Source: Chionoecetes opilio
Lineage: Eukaryota > Arthropoda > Malacostraca > Decapoda > Majidae
Assembly (NCBI GenBank): GCA_016584305.1
Contig: JACEEZ010019049.1
Coordinates: 20,001-84,000 of the forward strand
Direction: 5' to 3'
DNA: 64,000 nt
The notes under the pieces are model-generated. The model made no database searches, was not told the DNA's origin, and saw only the letters and a program-made list of their open reading frames with translations. The translations under genes were made by a program, and so were the position numbers. How positions within the stretch are numbered: position 1 is the first letter of the stretch; every line of letters starts with the position of its first letter. Below are positions 1-10,715 of this stretch, in pieces.

Positions 1-737
1 TTCACAACCTAATTGGTTGCTAGCCACAAAGGAACTTACATGGGAGAATGTACTCCATAGAGACGCTAAACTCAAAGAACCATAACCTTTTAATATGTTA
101 TATAAGGCTTTACCCACAATTTCCATGGGATTGTATTCTTTCGAGATCAAGGATGATTATAAGATTTATGTTCTTTTATCTTTTTTTCTAACATCTCTCA
201 ATCTGTTGTAAAAATTCCTCCCGTCCTTCCTTCTTTTCTTTTATCCCTACTATGAAAGGGGAGGAGCGTACACAATTGGTAGGAGGGGTGGGGTGTAGGT
301 ATGTAGGAGAAAGTCGGGAAGTCTTGTCGTAGATTATAAAAAAAATAAAAAAAAATAGGTGGAGCACTTATGATTTACCATGGTTATCGTCAAAAGAAAT
401 GAGCGCTCCTTGTAACATGTGGCGTAGTAGGAACATGTATATTCGCCACCAGTCACCGAAGTTCGGAGTATTCTTCAATCCTTCCAAAGCATGTGTAGAA
501 AAAAGAAAGATTATATAAGACACTTGGATGGAGGATAGTGAAATGATGATTTAAAAGTAGGGTTTTTCAACCACATGTAATATGAGGTGGATAGTAATAC
601 CCGGTTGAAGAGGAGAAAGAGGAAATGTATTATAAAATCACCTCATATCAGAGACATTTTTCAGGAATAAAAAAATAAAAAAATAGATGAATAAATACAT
701 AAACACAGTATCTATAATAATATAAGCGAAAGTGTGT
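1..737. other. unassigned sequence
   Basis: AT-rich sequence with no ORF of interest, no recognisable repeat unit and no RNA gene that I can see. A short A/T run lies near 335-355. Confidence 0.5.
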
Positions 738-742
738 CTGTC

Positions 743-833
<91 letters not shown>
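738..833. repeat. (TG)n microsatellite
   Basis: A short run of CTGT units leads into about 84 bp of pure TG dinucleotides. His/Thr 'ORFs' across it are artefacts of the repeat. Confidence 0.97.
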
Positions 834-836
<3 letters not shown>

Positions 837-854
837 AGGTTCCGCCCCCCGTGG

Positions 855-1000
855 CGCAATCACCTAATATGGCACATTTTTGGAACCGGGTTGACCAGGG
901 GAAGGTTTTAAGCCCACTTATGAGATGATTCGATCACTTTCTTTTTTTCTTTTTTAGCAGCCTATTAGCGATAATTGTGAAAAAAAAGTGGGTTGCGAGA
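855..1000. repeat. dispersed repeat, copy at 11690-11830
   Basis: A stretch with GCACATTTTTGGAA, then GTTGACCAGGGGAAG, then CCCACTTATGA and a poly(T) run recurs in the same order at 11690-11830. In both places a G/T-rich tract follows. Family unknown; probably a dispersed non-coding transposable element. Confidence 0.6.
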
Positions 1001-1020
1001 ATTGAGGAAACCTTGATGTA

Positions 1021-1376
1021 GGGTTAGGGTGATGGGTAATGGGTGAGTGAATGGGTGGGGTGATGGGTAATGGGTGTGGGGTGATGGGTGAGTGAATGGG
1101 TGGGGGGTGATGGGTTGGGGGTGATGGGTGAGGGAATAGGTGTGGGGTGATGGGTAATGGGTGAGTGAATGGGTGTGTGGTGATGGGTAATGGGTGAGTG
1201 AATGGGTGGGGGGTGATGGGTAATGGGTGAGTGAATGGGTGGGGGGTGATGGGTAATGGGTGAGTGAATGGGTGGGGGGTGATGGGTAATGGGTGAGTGA
1301 ATGGGTGGGGGGTGATGGGTAATGGGTGAGTGAATGGGTGGGGGGTGATGGGTAATGGGTGAGTGAATGGGTTGGC
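1021..1376. repeat. 33-bp GT-rich minisatellite
   Basis: About ten tandem copies of a 33-bp unit made of GGGTGATGGGTAATGGG, GTGAGTGAAT and a G run. The most regular copies lie at 1140-1376. On the minus strand it reads as an 11-residue repeat (THSLTHYPSPP), which is a by-product of the 33-bp period and not a protein. Confidence 0.95.
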
Positions 1377-1422
1377 GTTAATACATACATTTCTACATCC
1401 ATGATTTCAGGAAAGTTAGAAG

Positions 1423-1527
1423 GGGCTATCTGGAGAGTCCGTGTTTGGTGGGCCGAAAGGCCCACCACCAATAGCCCTCCGCAGGAGCTAGCCAAAAAGT
1501 CCGCCCGGCGGGCGGCTTTGTGGCTAG
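1423..1527. other. cluster of perfect hairpins
   Basis: Four perfect stems lie in 105 bp. GGGCTAT (1423-1429) pairs with 1471-1477 and encloses a 9-bp stem (1446-1454 with 1459-1467) capped by GAAA. Next to it CTAGCCA (1488-1494) pairs with 1521-1527 and encloses CCGCCC (1501-1506) with 1510-1515. The two-branch layout is seen directly. Whether it is a structured RNA, a transposon subterminal region or chance is unknown. Confidence 0.6.
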
Positions 1528-1635
1528 TATACTATAAATAACACAGTGGTGGTGGAAGAGAAGACGATGGTGAGATAGAGAATGTATCAATTTTATCGAA
1601 ATAAAACCATGGTAATGTGTAGGGCCCGGATAGTT

Positions 1636-1735
1636 ATGCATTTGCATATTTCATATGCAAATGCATATTTTGCGTGATTTCTATGATAAGTGCATATTTC
1701 CTAGATAACTGCATATAAATGCATATTTTGGTAAA
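1636..1735. repeat. ATGCAAAT / GCATAT-rich tract
   Basis: GCATAT or its complement recurs at least five times in 100 bp, including an ATGCAAAT octamer inside a palindrome near 1640-1670. The octamer is the POU-factor consensus, but this may be only a degenerate short repeat. Confidence 0.4.
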
Positions 1736-1764
1736 ATATTCATCTGAGCACAAGTGGTACTGGG

Positions 1765-1813
1765 AGGTGAGGTGAGGTGAGGTGTGGTTAGGTGAGGTGA
1801 GGGTGAGGTGAGG
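1765..1813. repeat. (GGTGA)n short tandem repeat
   Basis: Nine or so GGTGA pentamers with one GGTTA variant. Confidence 0.85.
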
Positions 1814-2468
1814 CGATGCTGCAACGTACGATGGGAAAAACTTCGACGTCATTGAACCTGTTATTGCGACATTCGACCCTGAGGAGGCTCAGAGCATTCA
1901 GGAAAGCAAGATCTTACTTGAAACTGAAGGAAAGAAGGAATGAAGGATAACACAATATTCAGCCTCGTGCCATACACACAGTTGTTATGTCTCCGAAACA
2001 TACAAGCCTGTACTAATTATAGTTACCTATTAGTTATGTTCATAATCATATTCATAGTTCACTTAAGAAAGATCTAAAGTGTTACTTTATAAGTTCACTT
2101 ATTACGGATGTCCTTACCTTCCTGTGGCCTTAGGGAATACATTATAAACATGCTATTGTTGTTCCTTCTTATACATATTGCACAGAACTCATCAATGCTC
2201 TTGTTCACTCATCCTGGCGTTCTTGGTCTCGGTGTTGTTAAGGCTTGCGAGGAATCCAGGCTGGATCATAAACTATAAGCACTGTATAAGACGGGTGAGG
2301 CTATCACACTCACAGGCGTGGGGGGACATGTAATATCATGGAAGCGCAGGTGACAACGTGTTGTGAGGGGTTTCATCCTGCTGGTCTCCACGTGCTCGAA
2401 TTACCGGCCAGCAAATGTACACATGCAGACGATGCACACGCTGACAAGAGACGCCAGCTGTTGTAACT

Positions 2469-2470
<2 letters not shown>
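1814..2470. other. unassigned sequence
   Basis: No recognisable gene or repeat; base composition is ordinary. Confidence 0.5.

Positions 2471-2505
<35 letters not shown>
2471..2505. repeat. poly(T) tract
   Basis: A 35-bp T run. It could be the reversed poly(A) of an old retroposon, but no element body is recognisable beside it. Confidence 0.85.
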
Positions 2506-2508
<3 letters not shown>

Positions 2509-3505
2509 GCTTGGCTTTCTTGCAGCTTTCACGTCTTTCCTTGAATAGCGATTGGCTCTGAACGATAATTTAAGTAACCCTCCTTCTCCTACACCCGGCC
2601 ACCAGTCACCTATCTCCTCGCGACAATTGTCATCAGGACAGTCACCTCCTCACTACGACACCTTCTCCTCGATCCACCCTTTTTTTCCCCCACCTCTCTA
2701 TAATTACCGTCCGGTCAAGCACCTCTTGATAATTACCCCTGATTTCTCCGCAGTAAACATGTCGCTGGTGGCGGGCTCTCCTCTCGCATACATAGATTCA
2801 AAGGTGTAATTTTCATGTATAAAAAGAAGTTTTATTGAAACTAAATTCATTGTGAGTGTAAAGTTTCGTATAAATGAAGGTAGTTCGCCAGAATAAAATT
2901 TAATTGTCAGCGAGCGAAGCGATCTGCTTCTTACCATAAGACCCGTGGAACCAAGTTTAAGCCAAAAAGTGTATAACTACTCCTAAATGTTGTCGGATTG
3001 AGCTAAAATTTGACATGCAAGTAGTGCTGTCAAAATCAATCGGGGTCTGTGAAACAAACTTTTTGCGTAGAACAAACCCTTAATGAGTAATTAGCGTAAT
3101 GAGTTAATTGGCTGGAACGTGGCTCGCTGCCACGTTCCAGCCGTAAGAACTGAGCCAAAAGCAAAGGGGCCAGAGACTGGACGCCTATACTTGATATAAT
3201 TTTATTCAATTCGAATCAAGAAAGTATCATCACAGCCGAATAGCTCACAATTTGTTATTTGTTCCCCCAGACACAGGTGGCTGACGGTGGCGGTAGACTC
3301 CCTTCCGCTCTCGTATTTATCATATAAAAGATGGAATATAGATTTTCTTGTTGTTTTCAATATATTAGTTTTGCACAACTTTTGTTTTATTTTCCTCCCT
3401 GACCTAGTAATAAGGCTACATGGAAGTAGTGATCTAAAAAAATATATATATATTACGGTACAACGTTTATTTTTATTTTTTTTGTACAAATAGGTAAGAT
3501 AAGAA
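2506..3505. other. unassigned sequence with a perfect hairpin
   Basis: No gene is recognisable. A perfect 14-bp inverted repeat, GGCTGGAACGTGGC at 3110-3123 with its complement at 3129-3142, encloses the 5-base loop TCGCT. Confidence 0.5.
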
Positions 3506-3513
3506 CACGCACG

Positions 3514-3577
<64 letters not shown>
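3506..3577. repeat. (AC)n microsatellite
   Basis: ACGC units lead into about 60 bp of pure AC. Confidence 0.97.
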
Positions 3578-3579
<2 letters not shown>

Positions 3580-3601
3580 AGAAAAGAAGAAAAAGGGGAG
3601 A

Positions 3602-3892
3602 TTTTATAGCAGTGTATAGAGCATCAATGGGTCTGGAAAAAATTGATAGAAATTATCTGTTTGTGTGGGACGACAGAAGTACAAGAGGTCATGAGAAGAA
3701 ATTGAAAAGGACAACATGCAAGAGGGATATAAAAAAATACAGCTTCCCGTATAGAAGCATAGAAACCTGGAACAACCTTGATGCAAAAGTGATTAATGCA
3801 AGAAGTATATAGGACTTCAAAGGCAAACTGGATATAGTAGTTGGAGACGGACAGTACGAGCATAGTTCTTTTCCTGTATGTTACAACTAGGT
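3602..3892 (+). mobile_element. CR1-like LINE, 3' end (RT C-terminus)
   Basis: The frame reads the conserved C-terminal tail of a CR1-like non-LTR reverse transcriptase. RSTRGHEKKLKRT is followed by KKYSFPYRSIETWNNL, then INARSI, a stop and DFKGKLD. This matches the usual RGH..K / YSFP.R..E.WN.L / F...LD pattern of these enzymes. The nucleotide 3' end reads GACGGACAGTACGAGCATAG, then CTGTATGTTACAACTAGG, and runs straight into an AC-rich tail. The catalytic RT and endonuclease are absent, so this is a 5'-truncated insertion with one internal stop. Confidence 0.85.
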
Positions 3893-3974
3893 AAATACAC
3901 CCCACACAAAAACACCACACAACCACACACACACACCCCACACACACACAACACACACACAACACCCCCACACC
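3893..3974. repeat. AC/ACCCC-rich LINE tail
   Basis: Microsatellite growing from the LINE 3' end TAAATACACC. An N at 3975 marks an assembly ambiguity. Confidence 0.9.
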
Positions 3975-3975
3975 N

Positions 3976-4515
3976 TTTTGTCAATAAAAATTTGGCAAGT
4001 GTTTCCGGGGGGGCCTAAACATCACAAATGCATGCAAGGGTTCGGTAATTTTTGGTAAAAGGGTTAATTGGTAAAAAACAAAAAAAAAAAAAATACTATT
4101 AAAAAAAAAATAATTACATGACACATAATTAATAGAGTTATACCATGCATCATACCCCTATTACTAATTTTTTAAATTTAAATAAATTTTTTTATGTTAT
4201 AAAAATTAAATTGCCATTTTTCTCTTCCACTAAAAACCAAAGGATTGCCCCCTGTGTTTTTGGTTTGTTTGTCAGGGTTTTCTTGAAATGAAAAAAATAT
4301 ATATTTATCCTACAATATTTCAAGGTATTTTCCTTATTGCCAAAAACGGGTCATGCCAGTACATTTTACAGTCACTTCCACCTAAATCGTGCAACCAGGC
4401 CTCGTTTCCCTCCTCCATTACTTTTTTCTATTTCCAATAAATTTCGCTTCATATTTCCTCAAAGCTGTACAATCCATTCCTCCCTTCCCCTGTTTGTTAT
4501 TAACCCCACGGGCCA
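3976..4515. other. unassigned AT-rich sequence
   Basis: AT-rich with several A runs; no gene seen. Confidence 0.5.
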
Positions 4516-4561
4516 TCTCTCCCTCCCTCGCCATCTCTCTCTCTCTCTCTCTCTCTTCTCT

Positions 4562-4598
<37 letters not shown>

Positions 4599-4905
4599 TC
4601 TTCTCTCTTTTGTCAGTCAACTTTTTTCTTCCTCCCTTTCCTTTTAATTTCAGTAACCCTTTCTCCCTTTCTCCTCCTCTACGCTTTTGTCTCCCTGCCG
4701 CTTATTCCCTCCCTCTCGTGCCTTCCACTTACCTGCTTCTTACAAAACAGTTCCTCCTACCTGGTCCTCTGTCTCCCTCCTCCATTCCCTCCCTTCATTT
4801 TTCCTTTCTGTCTCCCTCCCTCCATCCATCTTCACTCCTTCCTCCTTCCGTCCCTCCTTCCGTCCTCACTCCTTTCCCTCCTCCCTATCTCTCTCCCTCG
4901 TTAGA
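4516..4905. repeat. (CT)n and pyrimidine-rich tract
   Basis: Pure CT blocks at 4532-4555 and 4566-4592 are followed by 300 bp of degenerate CCT/CTTCC pyrimidine sequence. Ser/Leu/Pro-rich ORFs here are repeat artefacts. Confidence 0.95.
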
Positions 4906-5094
4906 GCTGATTAAACTGTCATAGTGTAATTGCGAGACTTAAAACTATAATTACTATCATTAACACCTACTTGTAAAACAAGGCAATACTGACACCACTA
5001 CTGCTACTGACTAGTTACTACTGCTTGCTATTTTTGGGGCCCATCCATACTACTTAAACCTAGTCATATCTGAATCGATCGTATATTCTAAGCG
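4906..5094. other. unassigned sequence
   Basis: Nothing recognisable. Confidence 0.4.
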
Positions 5095-5268
5095 AGAGTA
5101 GAAGAGAGGAGATAGAGAGAGATGAGAGAGAGAGAGAGAGAGAGAATGAGAATAAGACAGAGAGAGAGAGAGAGAGAGATAAAGAGAAGATAGCAGAGAG
5201 AGGAGAGAGAGAGGAGAGAGAGGAGAGAGAGAGGAGAGAGAGAGAGAGAAAGAGATGAGAGAGAGGAA
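5095..5268. repeat. (AG)n microsatellite
   Basis: Imperfect AG repeat broken by GATGAG and GAAG units. Confidence 0.95.
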
Positions 5269-5629
5269 GCAGTAAGTATAAACTTTTGTAGTTAAAATTA
5301 AGTGAAACAAACTATTGATTAAAGACAGTATATTAATCATATTAATACGAAGTTTCGTTGTGCTGTGTTGTGTGTGTGTGTGTGTTGCTGATGCTGTGGT
5401 CAGTACTGACTTCGACAATGCTTAATGGTAGTCACTGCACTTTCCCACTTCATGCTTTGATTATGGATCCAAGCCTTCTTGCCATGATCTCCATTTTTAG
5501 CCTTAGGAGTAATTAATGTTCAGAGTTGTTTGGAGGATTAAAATATTACCAGTACTTCTTCTCTACCCTACTCTCTCTATTCTCTTATGTTGTTTGCAGG
5601 AGTTCAACTCTCTATCTACTCTCGTTAGC

Positions 5630-5656
5630 CTCTCTCTCCCCTCTCCTCTCTCTTCG

Positions 5657-5688
<32 letters not shown>

Positions 5689-5755
5689 TCTCTCTCTCTC
5701 TCTCTCTCTTCTCTCTCGTCTCTCCTCTCTTCTCTCTCATCTCTCTCGTCCTCTC
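5630..5755. repeat. (CT)n microsatellite
   Basis: Imperfect CT repeat directly before the start of duplicated block copy 1. Confidence 0.95.
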
Positions 5756-5852
5756 AATCACATACGAATATACACATCTAATGTTAAAATTAAACATACT
5801 TTATTATAGTATTCCAAACAATATTATGCTATTCACTCCGGGCTGCGCGCGA

Positions 5853-6022
5853 CACAAACACACAATGACACATACACACACAAAGCATCACGATCACGCA
5901 CGCACGCACCACACACAGACACACAACACACACACACACACACACACCAGCACACCACACACACACACACACACAGCCACACACACACAACACACACACA
6001 CACACACACACACACCAACACC
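5853..6022. repeat. (AC)n microsatellite
   Basis: Imperfect AC/ACACC repeat, matched in the second block at 12387-12575. Confidence 0.95.
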
Positions 6023-6400
6023 CTTCTCTCAGTTTACGAATATATTTTGCTATAGCCATTATTTTTCCGAAACAAAGAATGTAAATATTTAAAAGTTACT
6101 CATCCTGTCTGATGGTAGAAGGACCAGTTGAAGGGCTCAATGGAAGGAGAAGGGAGGGAAGAGGAGGGATGGTAGGGATTGTTTAAATGTTCATACTGTT
6201 GGTGCGGATTAAAACTATGATTACTCATCAGGGAGCTAACAAGTCGGAAGGTTGAAACAGGGTGGCTATTCAGGGGGAGTGGAGCGGTCCCAAGAGGAGA
6301 CTGAGCGAACATTTGTAGACAAGGAAAGATTTAGAAATTGATGGGATTGCCTCCCCCAAGTGTTCGCGAAGTACAGGCATGACTACACGCCATCTTCAGT
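6023..6400. other. unassigned sequence inside duplicated block
   Basis: Single-copy-looking sequence shared with 12590-12990; no gene seen. Confidence 0.5.
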
Positions 6401-6681
6401 GTGTGTTGTGTGTGTGTGTGTGAGTGATGCATAGTGTATGTATGTGTGTGATATATTGTGTTGTATGTGTGTATGAGGTGGTAGTGTGTGTGGTGTGTGT
6501 GGTGTGTGTGGTGTATGTGTGAGTGTGTGTGTGTGTGTGGTATTTAGACACATAGATATTATAATATATTCATATATATATATATATATTATATAATATA
6601 ATATTATATATATATTGTTATATATATATATATATATAGTTATTATATTGTGTATATATTAGTTATTAGATATTTATTCTA

Positions 6682-6719
<38 letters not shown>

Positions 6720-7017
6720 CTATATATAATATATATATATATATATAGTATATATATAGTATATATATATATATCATATAAATATATATATATATATATA
6801 AAATAATAAATATAATATAGATGATATTATAGTAAATAATATATATGAGAGAGAAGAGAGAAGAATAAGAGAACGAAGATAGTAGGAGAAGAGAGAATAT
6901 ACGAGAGAGAGAGAGAGAAGAGAGAGAAGAGAGAGGAGAGAGAAGAGAGAGGGGAGAGAGAGAGAGATGAGGAAGAGACAGAGGAAGAGAAGGAGAGAGA
7001 GAGAAGAGAGGATGAGA

Positions 7018-7051
<34 letters not shown>

Positions 7052-7203
7052 AGAGAAGAAGAGAGGAGAGAGAGAGAGTAGAGAGGAGAGAGAGAGAGAG
7101 AGGAGAGAGAGACGAGAATATAGAGAGAGAGAAGAGGAGAGAGAGAGAAGGGAGAGGGAAGGGGAAGGGGAAGGGGGAAGAGAGAGAGAGAGAGAGAGAG
7201 AGG
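6401..7203. repeat. compound microsatellite TG-AT-AG
   Basis: (TG)n at 6401-6540, (AT)n at 6571-6845 and (AG)n at 6846-7203 form one 800-bp simple-sequence block. Arg/Glu and Ser/Leu ORFs here are artefacts. Confidence 0.95.
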
Positions 7204-7980
7204 GGGAGTGTCTTGGGGGTTGATATTATAGGTTAAGTTCATAAATAATTCATGTTGAAAATAAAAATATTATTGTTATTATTATCATTGTTATTATTAT
7301 ATTACCTGCATTTGGTAAGGGGTTTACATTGTAAATGAGGGAGCGAGAAGCTGGAACCCCCCTGCTGTTTATTTTACCTCCCACAACGAACAAGGCGTAG
7401 ACAAGACTGGGATGGGAAAGTTTTCACTCCTGAATTCCTGTATAAATGCTTTGTCTCGGCTACCACCCTTGTTTGAGGGACACAAGTCTAGTATATGGAT
7501 GGAAGGATATACTGTATGATGTATATATGTGCAGAAGAGAACTACTACTCTGAACCATATTTCTTTTTAGCAGAGGTGGGCATCGCAATTTTTTTTACAA
7601 TTCCGCAATCGCAATTCCGTAATTCCGACCTGCACCAGTCCGCAATCGCATTTTTTTCTTTTTTTTTCCTTTCATACATAAGGCCTTCATGAACATGTGG
7701 GTTTCCATTAAACCTGAGCAGTTCGATCACACAAGTACCATGTTCTATAGCGTAAAAGACTTACTGTTTTCCTTATATAAGTCGCTGTGTCCATCCATGC
7801 CAAGGCTAACGTGTTCAGCGCCCCAGTGGCTGCCACGCGCCGATTGTGATCCAATTTTTTTTTTTTTTTTTTTTTTATTTTTTTTTTTATTATATACTAG
7901 TTCCAGGCTTATTTTTTTACAGCTTGCCGCATGCAGAATTACCACACTCACACACACACACACACACACACACACTTAGG
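7204..7980. other. unassigned sequence before the SINE
   Basis: Shared with 13555-14327. A GCAGAGGTGGGCATCGC motif near 7569 resembles a hAT-type terminus but no partner end was found. Poly(T) at 7853-7890 and (AC)n at 7949-7976 precede the SINE. Confidence 0.5.
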
Positions 7981-8262
7981 TACTCCGTAGTGTAAGGGTA
8001 GCACACTCGGTTCACAACCGAGAAGTCCCGGGTTCGATCCCCGGGCGGAATGGAAACAGATGGGTTGTTTCCTTAAAACCCGAGCCCCTGTCCACTCAGC
8101 AGTGAATGGGTACCGGGTGTTAGCCGGGGCTTGTGACCCGCCTCCCGGGGTGGTGGCTTCAGCCAACACTAAGCACTAGGATGAATCATAAAAAATGTGA
8201 ATTATGGAGACGGGGCCATACGAGCGTTGCTCAGGCCCTGTAAAATACAACTAGATGAATAC
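7981..8262 (+). mobile_element. tRNA-derived SINE with LINE-like tail
   Basis: The head (7981-8053) looks like tRNA-Val. It has an A-box region GTGTAAGGGTAGCAC, an anticodon arm CTCGG-TTCACAA-CCGAG (anticodon CAC) and a B box GGGTTCGATCCC. The acceptor stem has mismatches and a 200-bp body follows (CAGCAGTGAATGGGTACCGG, AGCCGGGGCTTGTGACC), so it is a SINE and not a tRNA gene. Its last 60 bp (GCTCAGGCCCTGTAAAATAC, AACTAGATGAATACACAC) match the 3' end of the CR1-like LINE at 53345-53400 and at 3840-3895. Repeated at 14328-14611. Confidence 0.9.
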
Positions 8263-8340
8263 ACACACACACACATACACACACACAAACACATACTACA
8301 CACACACACACATACATACACACATGCACTCACACACATA
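8263..8340. repeat. (AC)n tail of the SINE
   Basis: Imperfect AC repeat that continues directly from the SINE 3' end. Confidence 0.9.
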
Positions 8341-8706
8341 CCCAGCCAGCACCGGAACATGGGACCCATGTGGGCCCCATGTGGGCTACTATATGTGCCC
8401 CATGTGGGCATATCACATGGGGCCCATATAGCTTTGTCCACGCGCACCGTGTGCGCCGCATGTGGGCTGCCCTATGTGGGTCTCAGGTGGGCTTAACATG
8501 GGACCTATGTGGGTCCCAGGTGGGCTTATGGGAACTATGTGGGTCCCAGGTGGGCTTATGGGAACTATGTGGGTCCCAGGTGGGCTTATGGGAACTATGT
8601 GGTGTCCCAGGTGGGTTTTTATGGATGGCTATTGTGGTCCCACAGGTGGGCTTAACATGGGACCTATGTGGGCTTATGGGAACTATGTGGGTCCCAGGTG
8701 GGCTAG
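8341..8706. repeat. CCCATGTGGG family with 30-bp minisatellite
   Basis: Begins CCCAGCCAGCACC, then CCCATGTGGG-type repeats, then about five 30-bp units of GTGGGTCCCAGGTGGGCTTA plus TGGGAACTAT. Related sequence recurs at 9350-9435, 14700-15055 and, reversed, at 22100-22256, so it belongs to a dispersed family that abuts AC tracts. Confidence 0.85.
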
Positions 8707-8726
8707 ACATGATTGATTTGATTTAT

Positions 8727-9129
8727 ATGCCTACACAATACCCATATGAATCCAACCTGTATCTCATGTCTAGCCCAAAATTTTCCTTTTTTTTTCTTCA
8801 AAATTTAGGAATTTTTTTCTTCAAAAATGTTTTTTTCTTTTTTTTTTAAAATTTTTTTCTTCAACATTTTGGATTTTTTTATCAAAATTGTGAATGTTTT
8901 TTCTCAATTTTAATTCTTTTTGGATTGAGTATAATCAATCCAAAAAAATCAAAATTGAGAAAAAAATCCAAAATTTTGAAGAAAAAAATAAAATTAGAAG
9001 AAAAACAACAATTTTGAAAAAAAAAAAAAAAAAAATGATAAAAAAAATCCACTATATTGAAGAAAAAATTCAAAATGTTGGGTTAGACATGAGATATATG
9101 TTGGATTCATATGGGCATTGTGTGGGCAT
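8727..9129. mobile_element. AT-rich foldback element, copy 1
   Basis: About 400-bp palindrome centred near 8931 on TTGGATTGA-GTATAA-TCAATCCAA. The outer arms, ATGCCTACACAATACCCATA and its complement ending at 9129, include a TAGACATGAGATA / TCTCATGTCTAG pair. The inner arms are T-rich on the left and A-rich on the right. No coding capacity; MITE-like. Confidence 0.85.
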
Positions 9130-9715
9130 GGCATTATATTAACGTGGTTATTGCACATATTAATGATGCATTATTATTGCTAAGGGGCTAATTTGGACAT
9201 AATAGTTAATATATGCTAAAGAAAAGTGAAAACCTTACAGATTTCAAAATGTGTAAGATTATAATTTTATTTTGTATATTAACTCTTTACAAAGCCCTTT
9301 AACAATATATAATAATGCATCATTCATATGTGCAACGTCTCGGCCTATACGCAGCCAACACCAGATACTGGGATGCATGTCTTATGTGGGCAGCTTTATG
9401 GACCCCATGTGGGCATCTCACATGGGGCCCATAATGAGTTGTAATCTTAGGCCAATGCCATTGTCTTTTGAGATGGTGTAGGTATTTTCAAAAATGAATG
9501 CTGTATACAATTGTTATTTTATATAGACTATATTCACAATGTATGTCAATAATAAAAAAACCACTCATTTTTAAGTTTTATATCATTTTGATTTTGAAAA
9601 ACAATATTAAAATATAATAGTAATTAATATAATAATATGAGTTATATGACAAATAATAATAGAAATGATGATAAAATAATATAATAATAATATGCAAAAA
9701 CCTACTACCTAGCAA
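9130..9715. other. AT-rich sequence with CCCATGTGGG remnant
   Basis: AT-rich and non-coding. 9350-9435 repeats the AGCCAACACCAGATA...CCCATGTGGGCAT motif of the family at 8341. Confidence 0.6.
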
Positions 9716-9932
9716 TCAATCAATCATTGGGGGCTACGCCGGGGGGCGCGTTGCCTCGCCCACCCTACGACGCCGCTCTCGGGGTCACAATGCGCTAGTC
9801 CCCATGCAGGGCTCCCTCCCCTACCAAGCAACTCTCAACAGGGAACATCAACTTGCCCTAACCACGAGCTTTGTGGGCGGGGCGCCCTCTTGGCCTCCTC
9901 TACGCCGGATTGTTGCTTACAGATATGTACAA
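9716..9932 (-). mobile_element. reversed 3' tail of the ATTGATTG LINE family
   Basis: On the minus strand this matches the last ~215 bp of the LINE at 50240-51541: CAATCCGGCGTAGAGGAGGC, then GCTCGTGG, then GGGTGGGCGAGGC and the terminal ATTGATTGATTG. It is a heavily 5'-truncated insertion carrying only the end of the RT C-terminus and the 3' repeat. Confidence 0.9.
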
Positions 9933-10379
9933 TATACCTTCTTTTTTGTTATTGTGTAATTCTTCTTATGCCACAAATTTAAATGATGAACGCCGGTAGT
10001 ATAATTGAAAGCGTATCATCGACACCGTCTAACCTCAAAAGAGATTATGGGAAAATCTGACGCTAAACATTACTATGAAAAAAGATGAAGATATAACCTC
10101 GATATTCTTTCCCGCGTCCTCCGTCAAGACAAAAACCCGCCTTGACCTCAGGCGCTCCCCAATACACTCCTTGGCAGCCTGGAGAGTTTCACGTTTGAAG
10201 GTATCCTACAGTTATCCTTCTACCTATCACCATTACCTAAAAAAATACAGACATAAACACAATATATGGATATGTATGTATGTTTGTAATTGTAAAAAAA
10301 ATTCACATTGGAGAGAAAGTAGCAACATACGTACAATAGCCCGTGAATGCATAAAATCAAACTCCAGGGGTCGCAATGA
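9933..10379. other. unassigned sequence
   Basis: Shared with 16290-16745; no gene seen. Confidence 0.5.
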
Positions 10380-10626
10380 AAAAAGTTTGAAGAACACTGA
10401 TATAGGAAATCCTCATTGGGTCTTTTTTTCTGGCAGCTGCAGACATGATTATGAGGTCCAAGTAGTATAGGTCATGGTTCTTCAAAGTATGGGTCGCGAC
10501 CCCAATACTGGGTCGCAAGCTTTTGTTTGCTCAGTGGGTCGCCACGTCGTAAACAGATAATTATCTTAATATGTGAAATGCATTAATGAGAGAGAGAGAG
10601 AGGAAGAGAGAGGAGAGGAGGGGAAA

Positions 10627-10671
<45 letters not shown>

Positions 10672-10675
10672 AAGG

Positions 10676-10715
<40 letters not shown>

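Noticed and set aside
7569..7680. hAT terminus (GCAGAGGTGGGCATCGC)
   Set aside because: Only one end seen; no matching inverted end or target duplication found.
7981..8053. tRNA-Val gene
   Set aside because: Acceptor stem mismatches, a SINE body directly attached and a copy at the same place in the duplicated block show it is a SINE head. The same applies to 37982-38053 and 39020-39096.
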